Of a DNA stretch of 60,374 bases, positions 28,084 to 37,408 are shown piece by piece. The notes beneath the pieces are model-generated. The model was not told the DNA's origin. It searched no databases and was given only the letters and a program-made list of their open reading frames with translations. Positions within the stretch are counted from its first letter, which is position 1; each line of letters starts with the position of its first letter. The translations under genes were made by a program, and so were the position numbers. Source of the stretch: Rhodoferax sp. (GTDB lineage Bacteria > Pseudomonadota > Gammaproteobacteria > Burkholderiales > Burkholderiaceae_C). The DNA is taken from positions 1 to 60,374 of the forward strand of contig NZ_JAABQC010000003.1 in the NCBI RefSeq assembly GCF_011391645.1, given 5' to 3'.

Positions 28084-28680
28084 TTATTTCACCAGGGTTG
28101 CAGAGTTGATAAGAAGGGGGGTTTTGGGGACGTCGGAGCCAAACGGGCCGCCGGGGCCGGTGGGCACCGCCTTGATGGTGTTGACCACATCCATGCCGGA
28201 GATGACTTTACCAAAAACCGTATAGCCAGGCGCCTGGGCGCTTGGGTCGAGAAAGGCATTTTCCTTGACGTTGATGAAAAATTGGGCGGTGGCAGATTGG
28301 GGGTCGTTGGTGCGCGCCATGGCCAGGGTTCCATTTGTGTTGCGCAGCCCCTTGTCAAACGCCTGGCGGCCTTCGTGAACTACCGGTGCGCGGGTGGGCC
28401 TTTGCTGGTAGTTGGCATCAAAGCCACCGCCCTGGACCATGAAGTTGGCAATCACCCGGTGAAAAATCGTGCCATCGTAGTGCTTGTCTTTGACATACTG
28501 CAAAAAGTTCTCTACTGTTTTTGGGGCTTTGTCGGGGTACACCTCAACCACAAAGCTGCCTGCCGAAGTGGTGAACTTTACCTGCGGCGCGGCTTGCGCC
28601 AGCGCCAGTTGGGCGGCGGTAAACAGCACTGTGGCGGCGATCGTGGCACGGGCCAGCTTGCCTGATGTCTTGAAATTCAT
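28084..28680 (-). CDS. ppiA: Periplasmic cyclophilin (peptidyl-prolyl isomerase A)
   Basis: A 198-aa cyclophilin with an N-terminal signal peptide (ATIAATVLFTAAQLALAQA). The core repeats the cytoplasmic paralogue: [32 protein letters not shown] and TVFGKVISGMDVVN. Likely a periplasmic folding catalyst. Operon with ppiB (3-bp gap). Confidence 0.95.
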   Translation of the reverse strand: MNFKTSGKLARATIAATVLFTAAQLALAQAAPQVKFTTSAGSFVVEVYPDKAPKTVENFLQYVKDKHYDGTIFHRVIANFMVQGGGFDANYQQRPTRAPVVHEGRQAFDKGLRNTNGTLAMARTNDPQSATAQFFINVKENAFLDPSAQAPGYTVFGKVISGMDVVNTIKAVPTGPGGPFGSDVPKTPLLINSATLVK

Positions 28681-28746
28681 CCGTTGACTCCTTCGTGAAA
28701 ATGGGTTTGTTCTGCCATCCGGGCAGCCATTGTGACTTGCCGGGGC

Positions 28747-29316
28747 TTAAGGCTTGACCGCCGGGGCCACCGATGGCAGTCCCGGATTGGCGAGGTTGAG
28801 CTTCAAAACCTCACGGATCACCGCCAACTTGGGTGGCGCGGAGGTGTTGCCTTTGTCAAGTTGCAGGGTTTTGTTGTAGGCCTGGCTGGCCAGCAGGGCA
28901 TAAACATCACCCAGGTTCTCATGGGCAATGGCGTAGTTCGGATTGGTGCGGACCGCCATTTCAAGCGCTGCGCGAGCCTGCTCAAGCTGACCCTGAGCCG
29001 CATAAAGCGCGGCCAGGTTGTTGTACGGCTCGGCCAACTCCGGGTAGTCCTGGGTAAGGCTGGTAAAGGTGGCAATGGCATCCGCCGGCTTGCCCAACTG
29101 GCGCTGGATCACGCCCTTGATAAAGCGCATTTGCGGGTCGGCAGGTTTGTTGACCAGATAGCTGTCGGCCTTTGCCAGCGCCTCGGCAAGCTGATTGGTG
29201 CGCACCAACTGGTTGACATCCGTGATTTCATCGGCCCGGCCTGGCATGCTCAAACAGGAAGCAGCCAGGGTGAGCCAGAGCAAAAATTTGTAAATGACTG
29301 AGCAAGCCTGTTTCAT
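28747..29316 (-). CDS. Secreted TPR-repeat protein
   Basis: A 189-aa protein with a signal peptide (FLLWLTLAASCLSMPGRA) and at least two to three tetratricopeptide-like helical pairs, for example PQMRFIKGVIQRQLGKPADA, PYNNLAALYAAQGQLEQA and AHENLGDVYALLASQAY. TPRs bind partner proteins; the partner is unknown. It is 66 bp upstream of ppiA on the same strand, suggesting an envelope-folding context. Confidence 0.85.
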   Translation of the reverse strand: MKQACSVIYKFLLWLTLAASCLSMPGRADEITDVNQLVRTNQLAEALAKADSYLVNKPADPQMRFIKGVIQRQLGKPADAIATFTSLTQDYPELAEPYNNLAALYAAQGQLEQARAALEMAVRTNPNYAIAHENLGDVYALLASQAYNKTLQLDKGNTSAPPKLAVIREVLKLNLANPGLPSVAPAVKP

Positions 29317-29505
29317 GGGGGGACGGGGCGAATGGGGTGATCTGGCGTGCCAACAAGCAGGTCAGGGCGGAGCCTTATACTGGCAAGAATTGTAGCTGAG
29401 GGGGTGTTTTTGAGGTGTTTGCCCACCGCAGGCCGCCTTGCCCAAAGACCGGATTAGCCCCCTTGGCTGGCCAACTCTAAATTTGACACTGGATTTGAAC
29501 GACTC

Positions 29506-30882
29506 ATGAGTTTGCGCATTTACAACACGCTGTCGCGTGTTCTTGAAACTTTTACGCCGCTTGAGCCCGGCCGTGTTCGCATGTATGTCTGCGGCATGAC
29601 CGTCTATGACCTGTGTCACCTGGGCCATGCGCGTGCCATGGTGGCCTTTGATGTGGTGCAGCGCTGGTTGAAGTGCACTGGCTTTGATGTGACATATGTC
29701 CGCAATGTGACTGATATTGACGACAAAATCATCAAACGCGCACTGGAAAACGGTGAAAGCATCCGCTCCCTGACCGATCGCATGGTCGCCGCCCTGCATC
29801 AGGACGCCGATGCGCTGGGCATTGAGCGGCCCACCTATGAGCCGCGCGCCACTGATCACGTGCCCGCCATGCTCAAACTTATTGGTCAGTTGCAACACAA
29901 GGGTCTGGCCTACCAGAGTGGTGATGGTGACGTGAACTTTGCGGTGCGCAAATTTGAGGGTTACGGCAAGCTCAGCGGCAAATCGCTCGACGAATTGCGC
30001 GCCGGTGAACGTGTCGCGGTGGATGATGGCAAGACCGATCCGCTGGACTTTGTGCTGTGGAAATCCGCCAAACCCAGCGAGCCTGCCGATGCCAAGTGGG
30101 ACAGCCTGTACGGCGCGGGGCGCCCGGGCTGGCATATTGAGTGCTCGGCCATGTGCGGCGAGTTGCTGGGCCAGACGGTCGATATTCACGGTGGCGGTGC
30201 CGACCTGCAGTTCCCTCATCACGAAAACGAAATCGCCCAGAGCGAGGGCGCCAACGGGCAGGCGCTGGCGCGTTTCTGGATGCACAACGGTTTTGTCACG
30301 CGTGACAACGAGAAGATGTCCAAAAGCCTGGGCAATTTCTTCACCATCCGCGAAATTCTGGCCCGTTTCGATGCCGAAACGCTGCGTTTTTTCATTGTGC
30401 GTGCGCATTACCGCAGCGCTTTGAATTACAGCGATGTGCATCTGGAGGATGCCCGCCAGTCGCTCAAGCGTCTTTACACCGCGCTGGATGCCGTGCATCC
30501 GCAAGCGCTGGACATTGACTGGAATGATCCTTTTTCCGCCCGCTTCAAGGCGGCGATGGACGAGGACTTTGGCACGCCGGAAGCCGTGGCGGTGTTGTTC
30601 GATTTGGCCAGCGAAGTCAACCGCAGCCGCTCGGTTGCGCTGGCGGGCCTGCTCAAGGCTTTGGGCGCTTGCCTGGGGCTGTTGCAGCAAGACCCGAAAG
30701 GCTATTTGCAGTCGGGTGCCGGCTTGAGCGAGGCCGACATTGCCCAGCGCATCAGTGCGCGGGCGGCCGCCAAGGCCAGCAAAAACTTTGCCGAGGCCGA
30801 CCGCATCCGCCAGGAGTTGCTGACTTTGGGCATTGTGCTGAAAGATTCCGCCGCTGGCACCAGCTGGGAAGTGGCCAAATGA
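29506..30882 (+). CDS. cysS: Cysteinyl-tRNA synthetase
   Basis: Class I aminoacyl-tRNA synthetase of 458 aa charging tRNA-Cys. The HIGH-type motif is HLGHARAM, the KMSKS motif is [11 protein letters not shown], and zinc ligands include Cys in CGMTVYD, ECSAMCG and HHENE. It is divergent from the TPR-ppi-lpxH group and 13 bp upstream of the DNA glycosylase gene. Confidence 0.98.
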   Translation: MSLRIYNTLSRVLETFTPLEPGRVRMYVCGMTVYDLCHLGHARAMVAFDVVQRWLKCTGFDVTYVRNVTDIDDKIIKRALENGESIRSLTDRMVAALHQDADALGIERPTYEPRATDHVPAMLKLIGQLQHKGLAYQSGDGDVNFAVRKFEGYGKLSGKSLDELRAGERVAVDDGKTDPLDFVLWKSAKPSEPADAKWDSLYGAGRPGWHIECSAMCGELLGQTVDIHGGGADLQFPHHENEIAQSEGANGQALARFWMHNGFVTRDNEKMSKSLGNFFTIREILARFDAETLRFFIVRAHYRSALNYSDVHLEDARQSLKRLYTALDAVHPQALDIDWNDPFSARFKAAMDEDFGTPEAVAVLFDLASEVNRSRSVALAGLLKALGACLGLLQQDPKGYLQSGAGLSEADIAQRISARAAAKASKNFAEADRIRQELLTLGIVLKDSAAGTSWEVAK

Positions 30883-30895
30883 AGGCGACCAGGTG

Positions 30896-31543
30896 ATGGC
30901 CACAGCAGCAACGGCGGAGTGCATCGCCACACCGCACTATTGGGAGGAAGCCTGCAAGCATCTGATCAAGAAAGACCGCGTCATGAAGCGGCTGATCCCG
31001 CAGTTTGGCAAAGCGCGCCTGCAGAGCCGGGGCGATGCCTTTGCCACCCTGGCGCGCAGTGTGGTTGGTCAGCAGATCTCGGTCAAGGCGGCACAAACCG
31101 TGTGGGACCGTTTTGCCAAGCTGGCGCCATCGATGAACCCCGGGCAAGTGCTCAAGCTCAAAATCGACGACATGCGCGCGGCGGGCTTGAGCGCCCGCAA
31201 GGTGGAATACCTCGTTGACCTGTCGATTCACTTTGACAGCGGCCTGGTGTGCGTGGACGACTGGGCCGCGATGGATGACGAGGCCATCATTGGTGAGCTT
31301 GTGGCCATTCGAGGCATTGGCCGCTGGACCGCCGAGATGTTTTTGATTTTTCATTTGATGCGCCCCAATGTGCTGCCGCTCGACGACGTCGGGTTGATCA
31401 ATGGCATCAGCAAAAGCTATTTTTCGGGTGAGGCGGTCAGCCGCAGCGACGCGCGTGAGGTGGCGCTGGCCTGGGCGCCTTACCGCACCGTGGCAACTTG
31501 GTATATTTGGCGCTCGTTGGATCCGGCGCCGGTGGAATACTGA
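30896..31543 (+). CDS. DNA-3-methyladenine glycosylase II-type (HhH-GPD)
   Basis: A 215-aa base-excision repair glycosylase. The helix-hairpin-helix is VAIRGIGRWTAEMF and the catalytic Asp lies in LPLDDVGL, the AlkA/Mag1 arrangement. It lacks the N-terminal AlkA extension and the Ada domain, so it resembles the short Mag-type enzymes. ATG 30896 was chosen; a GTG directly before it is an alternative. Probably cotranscribed with cysS. Confidence 0.9.
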   Translation: MATAATAECIATPHYWEEACKHLIKKDRVMKRLIPQFGKARLQSRGDAFATLARSVVGQQISVKAAQTVWDRFAKLAPSMNPGQVLKLKIDDMRAAGLSARKVEYLVDLSIHFDSGLVCVDDWAAMDDEAIIGELVAIRGIGRWTAEMFLIFHLMRPNVLPLDDVGLINGISKSYFSGEAVSRSDAREVALAWAPYRTVATWYIWRSLDPAPVEY

Positions 31544-31545
31544 AA

Positions 31546-31600
31546 CCTTGCGGGTCAGATCAGGAATTGCGCAGCAATTTTGCTCTGACCCCAACTGATT
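31546..31600. repeat. Dispersed hairpin repeat, family I, copy A
   Basis: Outer arms GGGTCAGA (31552-31559) and TCTGACCC (31584-31591) enclose an inner stem AATTGC/GCAATT with GCA at its tip; tail CCCCAACTGATT. Located between the glycosylase gene and accA. Confidence 0.7.
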
Positions 31601-31618
31601 GTCGGATGTTGGATGTCG

Positions 31619-31653
31619 ACCTTGCAGGTCAGATCTTTAGCTCTGACCCCAAC
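31619..31653. repeat. Dispersed hairpin repeat, family I, copy B (short)
   Basis: ACCTTGCAGGTCAGATC then TCTGACCCCAACC; arms GGTCAGA/TCTGACC with an 8-base loop. Same orientation as copy A 20 bp upstream, with the inner stem missing, so A and B form a tandem pair. It ends just before the accA ribosome binding site. Confidence 0.65.
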
Positions 31654-31668
31654 CTATAAGGAATTTGT

Positions 31669-32646
31669 GTGACTAAAAAAACTTTCCTCGATTTCGAGAA
31701 CCCGATTGCCGAGCTGGAAAACAAGATTGAAGAGCTGCGCTACGTGCAGACCGAGTCGGCAGTTGATATTTCGGCTGAAATCACCCAGTTGGCCAAAAAG
31801 AGCCAGCAGCTCACCAAGGACATCTACAGCGACCTGACGCCCTGGCAAATCACCAAAATTGCCCGCCACGCCGAGCGCCCCTACACGATGGATTATGTGA
31901 ACGAGTTGTTCACCCATTTTGTTGAGTTGCATGGGGACCGTCATTTTTCTGACGACCTCAGCATCGTGGGCGGCCTGGCCCGGTTCAACGGCACACCCTG
32001 CATGGTGATTGGCCAGCAAAAAGGCCGCGATACCCGCGAGCGCGCCACCCGCAACTTTGGCATGAGCAAACCCGAGGGGTACCGCAAAGCGCTGCGTTTG
32101 ATGAAAACAGCAGAAAAATTCAAGCTGCCGGTATTCACTTTTGTCGACACGCCCGGCGCCTACCCTGGCATCGATGCCGAAGAGCGCGGCCAGTCGGAGG
32201 CCATTGGTCGCAATATTTTCGAGATGGCGCAACTGGAGGTGCCGGTGATTGTGACCATCATCGGCGAGGGCGGCTCGGGTGGTGCGCTGGCAATTTCCGT
32301 GGGCGACCAGGTGCTGATGCTGCAGTACTCCATCTACTCGGTGATCAGCCCCGAGGGCTGCGCCTCCATTTTGTGGAAAACCTCCGACAAGGCGCAGGAG
32401 GCGGCCGACGCGCTGGGCATTACCGCACACCGCCTCAAGGCCCTGGGCGTGATTGACAAAATCGTCAACGAGCCGGTGGGCGGCGCGCACCGCGACCCCA
32501 AGCAGATGGCTGCCTTCCTCAAGCGCGCATTGACCGAAGCTTACCGCCAGGTCAGTGACCTCAAGCTTGCAGACTTGCTGGACCGGCGCTATGAGCGGCT
32601 GCAAAGTTATGGCCGCTTCACCGACACCAAAAACACGGGTAAATAA
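31669..32646 (+). CDS. accA: Acetyl-CoA carboxylase carboxyltransferase alpha subunit
   Basis: A 325-aa subunit that, with AccD, transfers the carboxyl group from biotin to acetyl-CoA, the first step of fatty-acid synthesis. Signatures: [18 protein letters not shown] at the N terminus, [14 protein letters not shown] and [17 protein letters not shown], then [11 protein letters not shown]. The GTG start at 31669 has AAGGA at the proper distance. The leader carries two copies of a hairpin repeat. Confidence 0.98.
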   Translation: MTKKTFLDFENPIAELENKIEELRYVQTESAVDISAEITQLAKKSQQLTKDIYSDLTPWQITKIARHAERPYTMDYVNELFTHFVELHGDRHFSDDLSIVGGLARFNGTPCMVIGQQKGRDTRERATRNFGMSKPEGYRKALRLMKTAEKFKLPVFTFVDTPGAYPGIDAEERGQSEAIGRNIFEMAQLEVPVIVTIIGEGGSGGALAISVGDQVLMLQYSIYSVISPEGCASILWKTSDKAQEAADALGITAHRLKALGVIDKIVNEPVGGAHRDPKQMAAFLKRALTEAYRQVSDLKLADLLDRRYERLQSYGRFTDTKNTGK

Positions 32647-32660
32647 GCCGTTGTGATGCC

Positions 32661-33620
32661 ATGACACGCTCCTTTGAGCAGGCCATGGCCAGTTTTGAGC
32701 CAGCACTGCCCCTGGCGGTGGCTTACAGCGGCGGCGCAGATTCCACGGCCTTGTTGCTGGCCTGCGCGCGCGCATGGCCGGGGCAGGTGATGGCCGTGCA
32801 TGTGCACCATGGCCTGCAGGCCGCCGGGGACGACTTTGAGCGCCATTGCCGAAGCTGTTGTGCCGACCTGCAGGTGCCGCTGGTGGTGCAAAGAGTCAAT
32901 GCCGGCCACGCTCCCGGCCAAAGCCCCGAAGCGGCGGCGCGACACGCCCGCTACAACGCCATTGACGCGCTGGTGCTGGCCGAAATCGGGCCAGCCACCA
33001 TTCAAACCATCGCCATTGCCCAGCACGCCGACGATCAGGCTGAAACCCTGCTGCTGGCGCTGAGCCGCGGTGCCGGCCTGCCGGGCCTGAGCGCCATGGC
33101 GGCGCAGTGGCAGCGTGGCGGCTTGACGTATTGCCGTCCCCTGCTGCAGGTCAGCAGTGCGGCGATTCGGGACTGGCTCAAAGCGCAGGGCGCCACCTTC
33201 GTTGAAGACCCCAGTAACCTGGATGAGCGCTTTACCCGCAACCGCATCCGCGCCCGTCTGTTGCCGGCGCTGCAAGCCTGTTTTCCGCAGTTCCGCGACA
33301 CCTTTGCCCGCAGCAGCCGACATGCGGCGCAGGCTAAAGGCCTGTTGCAGGAGGTGGCGGCTGAAGACCTGCAGCGCATCGGCGTGCCGCCCGATATCAA
33401 GGCGTTGCAGACCCTGAGCCGCCCGCGATTGGCCAATCTGCTGCGCCACTGGCTGCTGAGTGTTCATCAGGCGACGCCCAGCAGCGCCCAATTGGAAGAA
33501 TTATTGGACCAACTGGCGGCTTGCCGCACCCGGGGCCATCAGTTGCACCTGAAGGTGGGGCACGGCCTTTGTGTCAGGCGGGGGAAAGTACTCGATTGGT
33601 ACAATCCGCAGCTTTTGTAA
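32661..33620 (+). CDS. tilS: tRNA(Ile)-lysidine synthase
   Basis: N-type PP-loop ATPase that adds lysine to C34 of tRNA-Ile(CAU). The PP-loop is VAYSGGADSTALLL; downstream are [25 protein letters not shown] and RPLLQVSSAAIRDW. At 319 aa it lacks most of the C-terminal domains of the E. coli enzyme (about 430 aa), a short form that occurs in some other bacteria. Located 14 bp after accA, probably cotranscribed. Confidence 0.93.
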   Translation: MTRSFEQAMASFEPALPLAVAYSGGADSTALLLACARAWPGQVMAVHVHHGLQAAGDDFERHCRSCCADLQVPLVVQRVNAGHAPGQSPEAAARHARYNAIDALVLAEIGPATIQTIAIAQHADDQAETLLLALSRGAGLPGLSAMAAQWQRGGLTYCRPLLQVSSAAIRDWLKAQGATFVEDPSNLDERFTRNRIRARLLPALQACFPQFRDTFARSSRHAAQAKGLLQEVAAEDLQRIGVPPDIKALQTLSRPRLANLLRHWLLSVHQATPSSAQLEELLDQLAACRTRGHQLHLKVGHGLCVRRGKVLDWYNPQLL

Positions 33621-33638
33621 CCCACCTCGACCCCCCTC

Positions 33639-34907
33639 ATGTCCTTGATTGTTCATAAATACGGCGGTACCTCGATGGGCTCAACCGAGCGCATCAGCAA
33701 TGTCGCCAAACGCGTCGCCAAGTGGGCCCGCGCCGGCCACCAGATGGTGGTGGTGCCCAGCGCCATGAGCGGCGAAACCAACCGCCTGCTGGCGCTGGCC
33801 AAAGAGCTGGCGCCATCCACCTTGACCGATTCCTACAACCGCGAACTCGACATGCTGGCCGCCACCGGCGAGCAGGCATCAAGCGCCTTGTTGGCCATTG
33901 CGCTGCAAGCCCAGGGGCTGGAGTCGGTGAGCTACGCCGGCTGGCAGGTGCCCATTCGCACCAACAGCGCCTACACCAAGGCCCGCATCGAATCGATTGA
34001 TGACGCGCGTGTGCGCGCCGACCTGAACGCCGGCCGCGTGGTCATCGTGACCGGTTTCCAGGGCCTGGACGAATCTGGCAACATCACCACGCTGGGTCGC
34101 GGTGGCTCCGACACCTCGGCCGTGGCCGTGGCGGCCGCCATGAAAGCCGATGAATGCCTGATCTACACCGACGTGGACGGCGTTTACACCACCGACCCGC
34201 GTGTGGTGCCCGAGGCACGGCGCCTGCAAACGGTGAGCTTTGAAGAAATGCTGGAGATGGCCTCCATGGGCTCCAAGGTGCTGCAAATCCGCTCGGTGGA
34301 ATTTGCCGGCAAGTACAAGGTCAAACTGCGTGTGCTGTCGAGCTTCACGCCGTGGGACATCGACATCAACGAAGAAGCCAAATCCGGCACCCTGATCACT
34401 TTTGAGGAAGACGAAAACATGGAGCAAGCCATCGTTTCAGGCATCGCATTCACCCGCGATGAGACCAAAATTTCTGTATTGGGCGTGCCCGACAAGCCCG
34501 GCATTGCCTACCAGATTCTGGGTGCCGTGGCTGATGCCAACATCGAAGTTGACATGATCATCCAGAACATCAGCAAGGACGGCAAGACCGATTTCAGCTT
34601 TACCGTAAACCACAGCGACTTCGCCAAAGCTATGGATTTGCTGAAAAACGTGGTGGTGCCCAAGCTCGGCGCGCAGGAAGTGGTGGGCGACACCAAGATC
34701 TGCAAGGTGTCGATCGTGGGTATCGGCATGCGCAGCCATGTGGGCGTGGCCAGCACCATGTTCCGCGTGCTCGCTGAGGAAGGCATCAACATCCAGATGA
34801 TTTCCACCAGCGAAATCAAGACCTCGGTGGTCATTGATGAGAAGTACATGGAACTCGCCGTCAAGGCGCTGCACCAAGCTTTTGGCCTGGATCAGGTGCC
34901 AGCCTGA
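33639..34907 (+). CDS. lysC: Aspartate kinase
   Basis: A 422-aa monofunctional aspartokinase, first step to lysine, threonine and methionine. Kinase start [15 protein letters not shown], catalytic-loop [17 protein letters not shown] and [12 protein letters not shown]. Two C-terminal ACT domains ([14 protein letters not shown] and [15 protein letters not shown]) predict feedback inhibition. Follows tilS by 18 bp and precedes tRNA-Ser by 43 bp. Confidence 0.97.
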   Translation: MSLIVHKYGGTSMGSTERISNVAKRVAKWARAGHQMVVVPSAMSGETNRLLALAKELAPSTLTDSYNRELDMLAATGEQASSALLAIALQAQGLESVSYAGWQVPIRTNSAYTKARIESIDDARVRADLNAGRVVIVTGFQGLDESGNITTLGRGGSDTSAVAVAAAMKADECLIYTDVDGVYTTDPRVVPEARRLQTVSFEEMLEMASMGSKVLQIRSVEFAGKYKVKLRVLSSFTPWDIDINEEAKSGTLITFEEDENMEQAIVSGIAFTRDETKISVLGVPDKPGIAYQILGAVADANIEVDMIIQNISKDGKTDFSFTVNHSDFAKAMDLLKNVVVPKLGAQEVVGDTKICKVSIVGIGMRSHVGVASTMFRVLAEEGINIQMISTSEIKTSVVIDEKYMELAVKALHQAFGLDQVPA

Positions 34908-34950
34908 TAAAAGCCCCGAAGTCGTGACATAATCGCGGCTCTGATTTTCA

Positions 34951-35043
34951 GGAAACGTGACCGAGTGGCCGAAGGTGCTCCCCTGCTAAGGGAGTATGGG
35001 GTGTAGAGCCTCATCGAGGGTTCGAATCCCTCCGTTTCCGCCA
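34951..35043 (+). tRNA. tRNA-Ser (anticodon GCT)
   Basis: A 93-nt tRNA with a long variable arm and encoded CCA. Acceptor GGAAACG/CGTTTCC; anticodon stem CTCCC/GGGAG with loop CTGCTAA (GCT); T arm GAGGG/CCCTC with TTCGAAT. Confidence 0.95.
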
Positions 35044-35123
35044 AAACTTATAAATCAACGACTTACGAGCAAGTTAAGCTGCAAATAGGTTTTTTGATGT
35101 TACCCAAAGAAACCCACCAAGAC

Positions 35124-35157
35124 CCACCAATCAACGGTGTTTTGGTGGTTTTTTTTC
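35124..35157 (+). terminator. Intrinsic terminator downstream of tRNA-Ser
   Basis: Stem CCACCAA/TTGGTGG followed by eight T residues. A tandem 10-mer pair (AACCCACCAA, GACCCACCAA) precedes the stem. Confidence 0.75.
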
Positions 35158-35235
35158 GTCCAGTTGAACCTTCAAGACAGCAAATGGACCCCGCTTTTGT
35201 CCTCTCTCATCTGCATAACCGTCAAGAGGTCCACC

Positions 35236-35451
35236 GTGCCAGAATCCATTTTTGAAATTGCTCAACTTTTGACACCCGATGATGCCGAGGCTGTGATGTT
35301 CGAATTACAGGACTTGCCGTGTGTAAACCAGGCTGACGTTGACATTGTCAAACGCCAGGCCTGGGTGAGCCACACCAGCATGATTTCTTCCGAAGACATC
35401 GCTGCAGCGTTGGAGGACGCCGGCTACACCAGCAAGCTCCTGGAAAAATAA
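35236..35451 (+). CDS. Small HMA-like (ferredoxin-fold) protein lacking CXXC
   Basis: A 71-aa protein starting at GTG (AGAGG upstream). Predicted beta-alpha-beta-beta-alpha-beta order with DAEAVMFELQDLPCVNQADVD, RQAWVSHT and EDIAAALEDAGYTSKLLE resembles a heavy-metal-associated domain, including the typical alpha-2 DAGY ending. The CXXC metal site is absent; a single Cys lies in LPCVNQ. Its frame is open upstream to 35137. It stands alone between a tRNA terminator and the RlpA-like gene. Function unknown. Confidence 0.65.
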   Translation: MPESIFEIAQLLTPDDAEAVMFELQDLPCVNQADVDIVKRQAWVSHTSMISSEDIAAALEDAGYTSKLLEK

Positions 35452-35735
35452 GAATCCATGCTTTGGCGAGGTAAATTGTGCCGGCGTTCCCGCCACCAAC
35501 TGACGCACTGAAATTTATCCGGTGTGATCCGGCTCGATTTGCCCTCAGGGCTAACCAGACAACCAGCGACTTTCCCGGGGGCGGGTATTTGTGTCAGGTG
35601 GCAACAATCCCGCAAATTATGGTGACGAGGCTAAAATGCTCGCTCGGCCTGGTCATCTTCACCACCATTGCCTACCTGTCGTGAGTTTTCTTGCCACGTC
35701 CTTTTTTACCGGCAATGCCAAATGAACCCCGATAC

Positions 35736-36452
35736 ATGCACATCAACAACACTGCAAACGCCGCTTCCATCCAGTCAGGCAAACGAGCGACTCGAAGACT
35801 GACGCTTGGCGAACTTCGAAGTCTCATGGTTGTCTTGTTGTGCAGCCTGTGGGTCAGTGCCCCGGTTTGGGCGGCAGAGGAGTCGGCCAGAGCGCAGAGC
35901 CTGAGTTCGGCAGCCAGCGCAGCAGTTGAATCCAATGTCTTCCCCGCTGCAGTTCCTGTGTCTGCGGGCGAGCCGCAAAACACGGTGCCGTTGGCCGGCA
36001 CAGAAGCGCTGACTGGCGCCAATAAGCCCCTTGAGTCCATCATGAATGCAACCTCAAATGCGGTGGCATCGGTCAACGCGGTTGCGTTGGCGGTGGCTTC
36101 GGCGGGCTCAGAGGCGTCCGGCAAGGTCCTCGACGCGGCCGGTGTGCTCCAGCAGGGCATTGCGTCATGGTACGGAGCGAAATTCCACAACAAGCGCACC
36201 GCCAACGGTGAGCGGTTCAATATGAACGCGCTCACCGCTGCCCACCCCACACTCCCATTTGGCACCAGGTTGTGTGCACATTCCCCCGTGACCGGGAAAT
36301 CAATCGTTGTTCGCATCAACGACCGTGGTCCATTCGTCAAAGACCGGATTATTGACCTCAGCAAGGCTGCTGCCCAGGCGCTTGGCATTCTGCAACGGCC
36401 CAATGTTGTGGCGCTCCTGCATTTTTCCGACAAGCGCTGCTCGTTGGGGTGA
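35736..36452 (+). CDS. rlpA: RlpA-like double-psi beta-barrel protein
   Basis: Secreted septal/peptidoglycan protein of the rare lipoprotein A family, about 238 aa. A signal-anchor (LMVVLLCSLWVSAPVWA) follows a basic N terminus; a low-complexity Ala/Val/Ser linker leads to the RlpA domain: GIASWYGAKFHNKRTANGE, NALTAAHPTLPFGT and VRINDRGPFVKDRIIDLS. No lipobox Cys is seen at the cleavage site and there is no C-terminal SPOR domain. Some RlpA proteins are lytic transglycosylases on naked glycan. The start is uncertain (ATG 35718 or TTG 35691 also in frame; none has a strong ribosome binding site). Confidence 0.85.
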   Translation: MHINNTANAASIQSGKRATRRLTLGELRSLMVVLLCSLWVSAPVWAAEESARAQSLSSAASAAVESNVFPAAVPVSAGEPQNTVPLAGTEALTGANKPLESIMNATSNAVASVNAVALAVASAGSEASGKVLDAAGVLQQGIASWYGAKFHNKRTANGERFNMNALTAAHPTLPFGTRLCAHSPVTGKSIVVRINDRGPFVKDRIIDLSKAAAQALGILQRPNVVALLHFSDKRCSLG

Positions 36453-36491
36453 GTTGTTTGCTCTGGCCAGCAGCGCCGGACTCAAGTTTTC

Positions 36492-37331
36492 ATGCGCATT
36501 CAACTGCTGTCTGACCTGCACCTGGAACGCCATCCCGAGTTCATGCCGCAGGCTGCCGCCAACGTGGATGTACTGGTTCTGGCCGGCGACATTGGCTCGT
36601 ACCAAGCCGGCTCAAAATTGGACAGCGACGACTTTGGTCTGTCCCGGTTCTCACCTTTGCGCTCACATGCTGCCTGGCCCAGGGTGCTGTTCACGCCCGG
36701 CAATCACGAGTTTGATGGGTTGGATTTCGGCGACACCTACGCCAGGCTGCGCGAGCTTTGTCAAACGCTGGGAATTGAATGGCTTGAGCGAGAAATCATC
36801 ACCATTGGCCGGGTCCGCTTTGTGGGAACCACTTTGTGGAGTGACTTTGACGCTCTTGCAACGTCAGAAAAGACCTTCACAAAACAAATGCAGCAACGAG
36901 AAAAGGCATTCAGGGCGGCCAATCATTACCTGTCCAAAAATACCACCCTGAGCCAGGGGCAGCTGATGCTTGCAGGCGCCATCCGTGAGATGTCGCTGGA
37001 ATGCCAGGCTTGGCTGCGCCGCGCCCTGGCAACTCCGTTCAATGGCACGACTGTTGCCGTCACCCACTTTGCACCCACCCTTGCAAGCGCCGACCCAAGG
37101 TACGGTCATCAGCCCGGCACCGCTGGATTTTGCAATGCCATGGATGACCTGTTGCCCTTTGCGCAGGTATGGATGCACGGCCATTTGCACTGCGCCAACA
37201 ATTACACGGTGCGCGGAACGCGGGAGGGGCGTGACTTTGCCTGCCATGTCATGGCAAATCCCATGGGATACCTGGCCAAAGATGAGCAAATGGCCTTTGT
37301 CGAAGGATTTTTCGTGGACGTGCCGGCCTAG
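36492..37331 (+). CDS. Calcineurin-like metallophosphoesterase
   Basis: A 279-aa cytoplasmic phosphoesterase with the dimetal motifs in order: LLSDLHLERH, VLAGDIG, FTPGNHEF (GNHE), VTHFAPT and VWMHGHLH. Substrate not identifiable; resembles uncharacterised phosphohydrolases. It sits 39 bp after the RlpA-like gene and 77 bp before phaC. Confidence 0.88.
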   Translation: MRIQLLSDLHLERHPEFMPQAAANVDVLVLAGDIGSYQAGSKLDSDDFGLSRFSPLRSHAAWPRVLFTPGNHEFDGLDFGDTYARLRELCQTLGIEWLEREIITIGRVRFVGTTLWSDFDALATSEKTFTKQMQQREKAFRAANHYLSKNTTLSQGQLMLAGAIREMSLECQAWLRRALATPFNGTTVAVTHFAPTLASADPRYGHQPGTAGFCNAMDDLLPFAQVWMHGHLHCANNYTVRGTREGRDFACHVMANPMGYLAKDEQMAFVEGFFVDVPA

Positions 37332-37408
37332 ACCGCGAGCGCCGGGGTTGGCGCGGTCCGGGCGCAGAGCGGAGTAATATATTGCCCTAACAACAAGGTT
37401 CATCCAAC

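Noticed and set aside
29362-30930. 522-aa open frame on the minus strand
   Set aside because: Lies antisense to cysS, which has full synthetase motifs; the His/Gln/Gly-rich composition is typical of a GC-rich shadow frame.
35478-35684. 68-aa frame between the HMA-like and RlpA-like genes
   Set aside because: No ribosome binding site and mixed composition; no support beyond being open.
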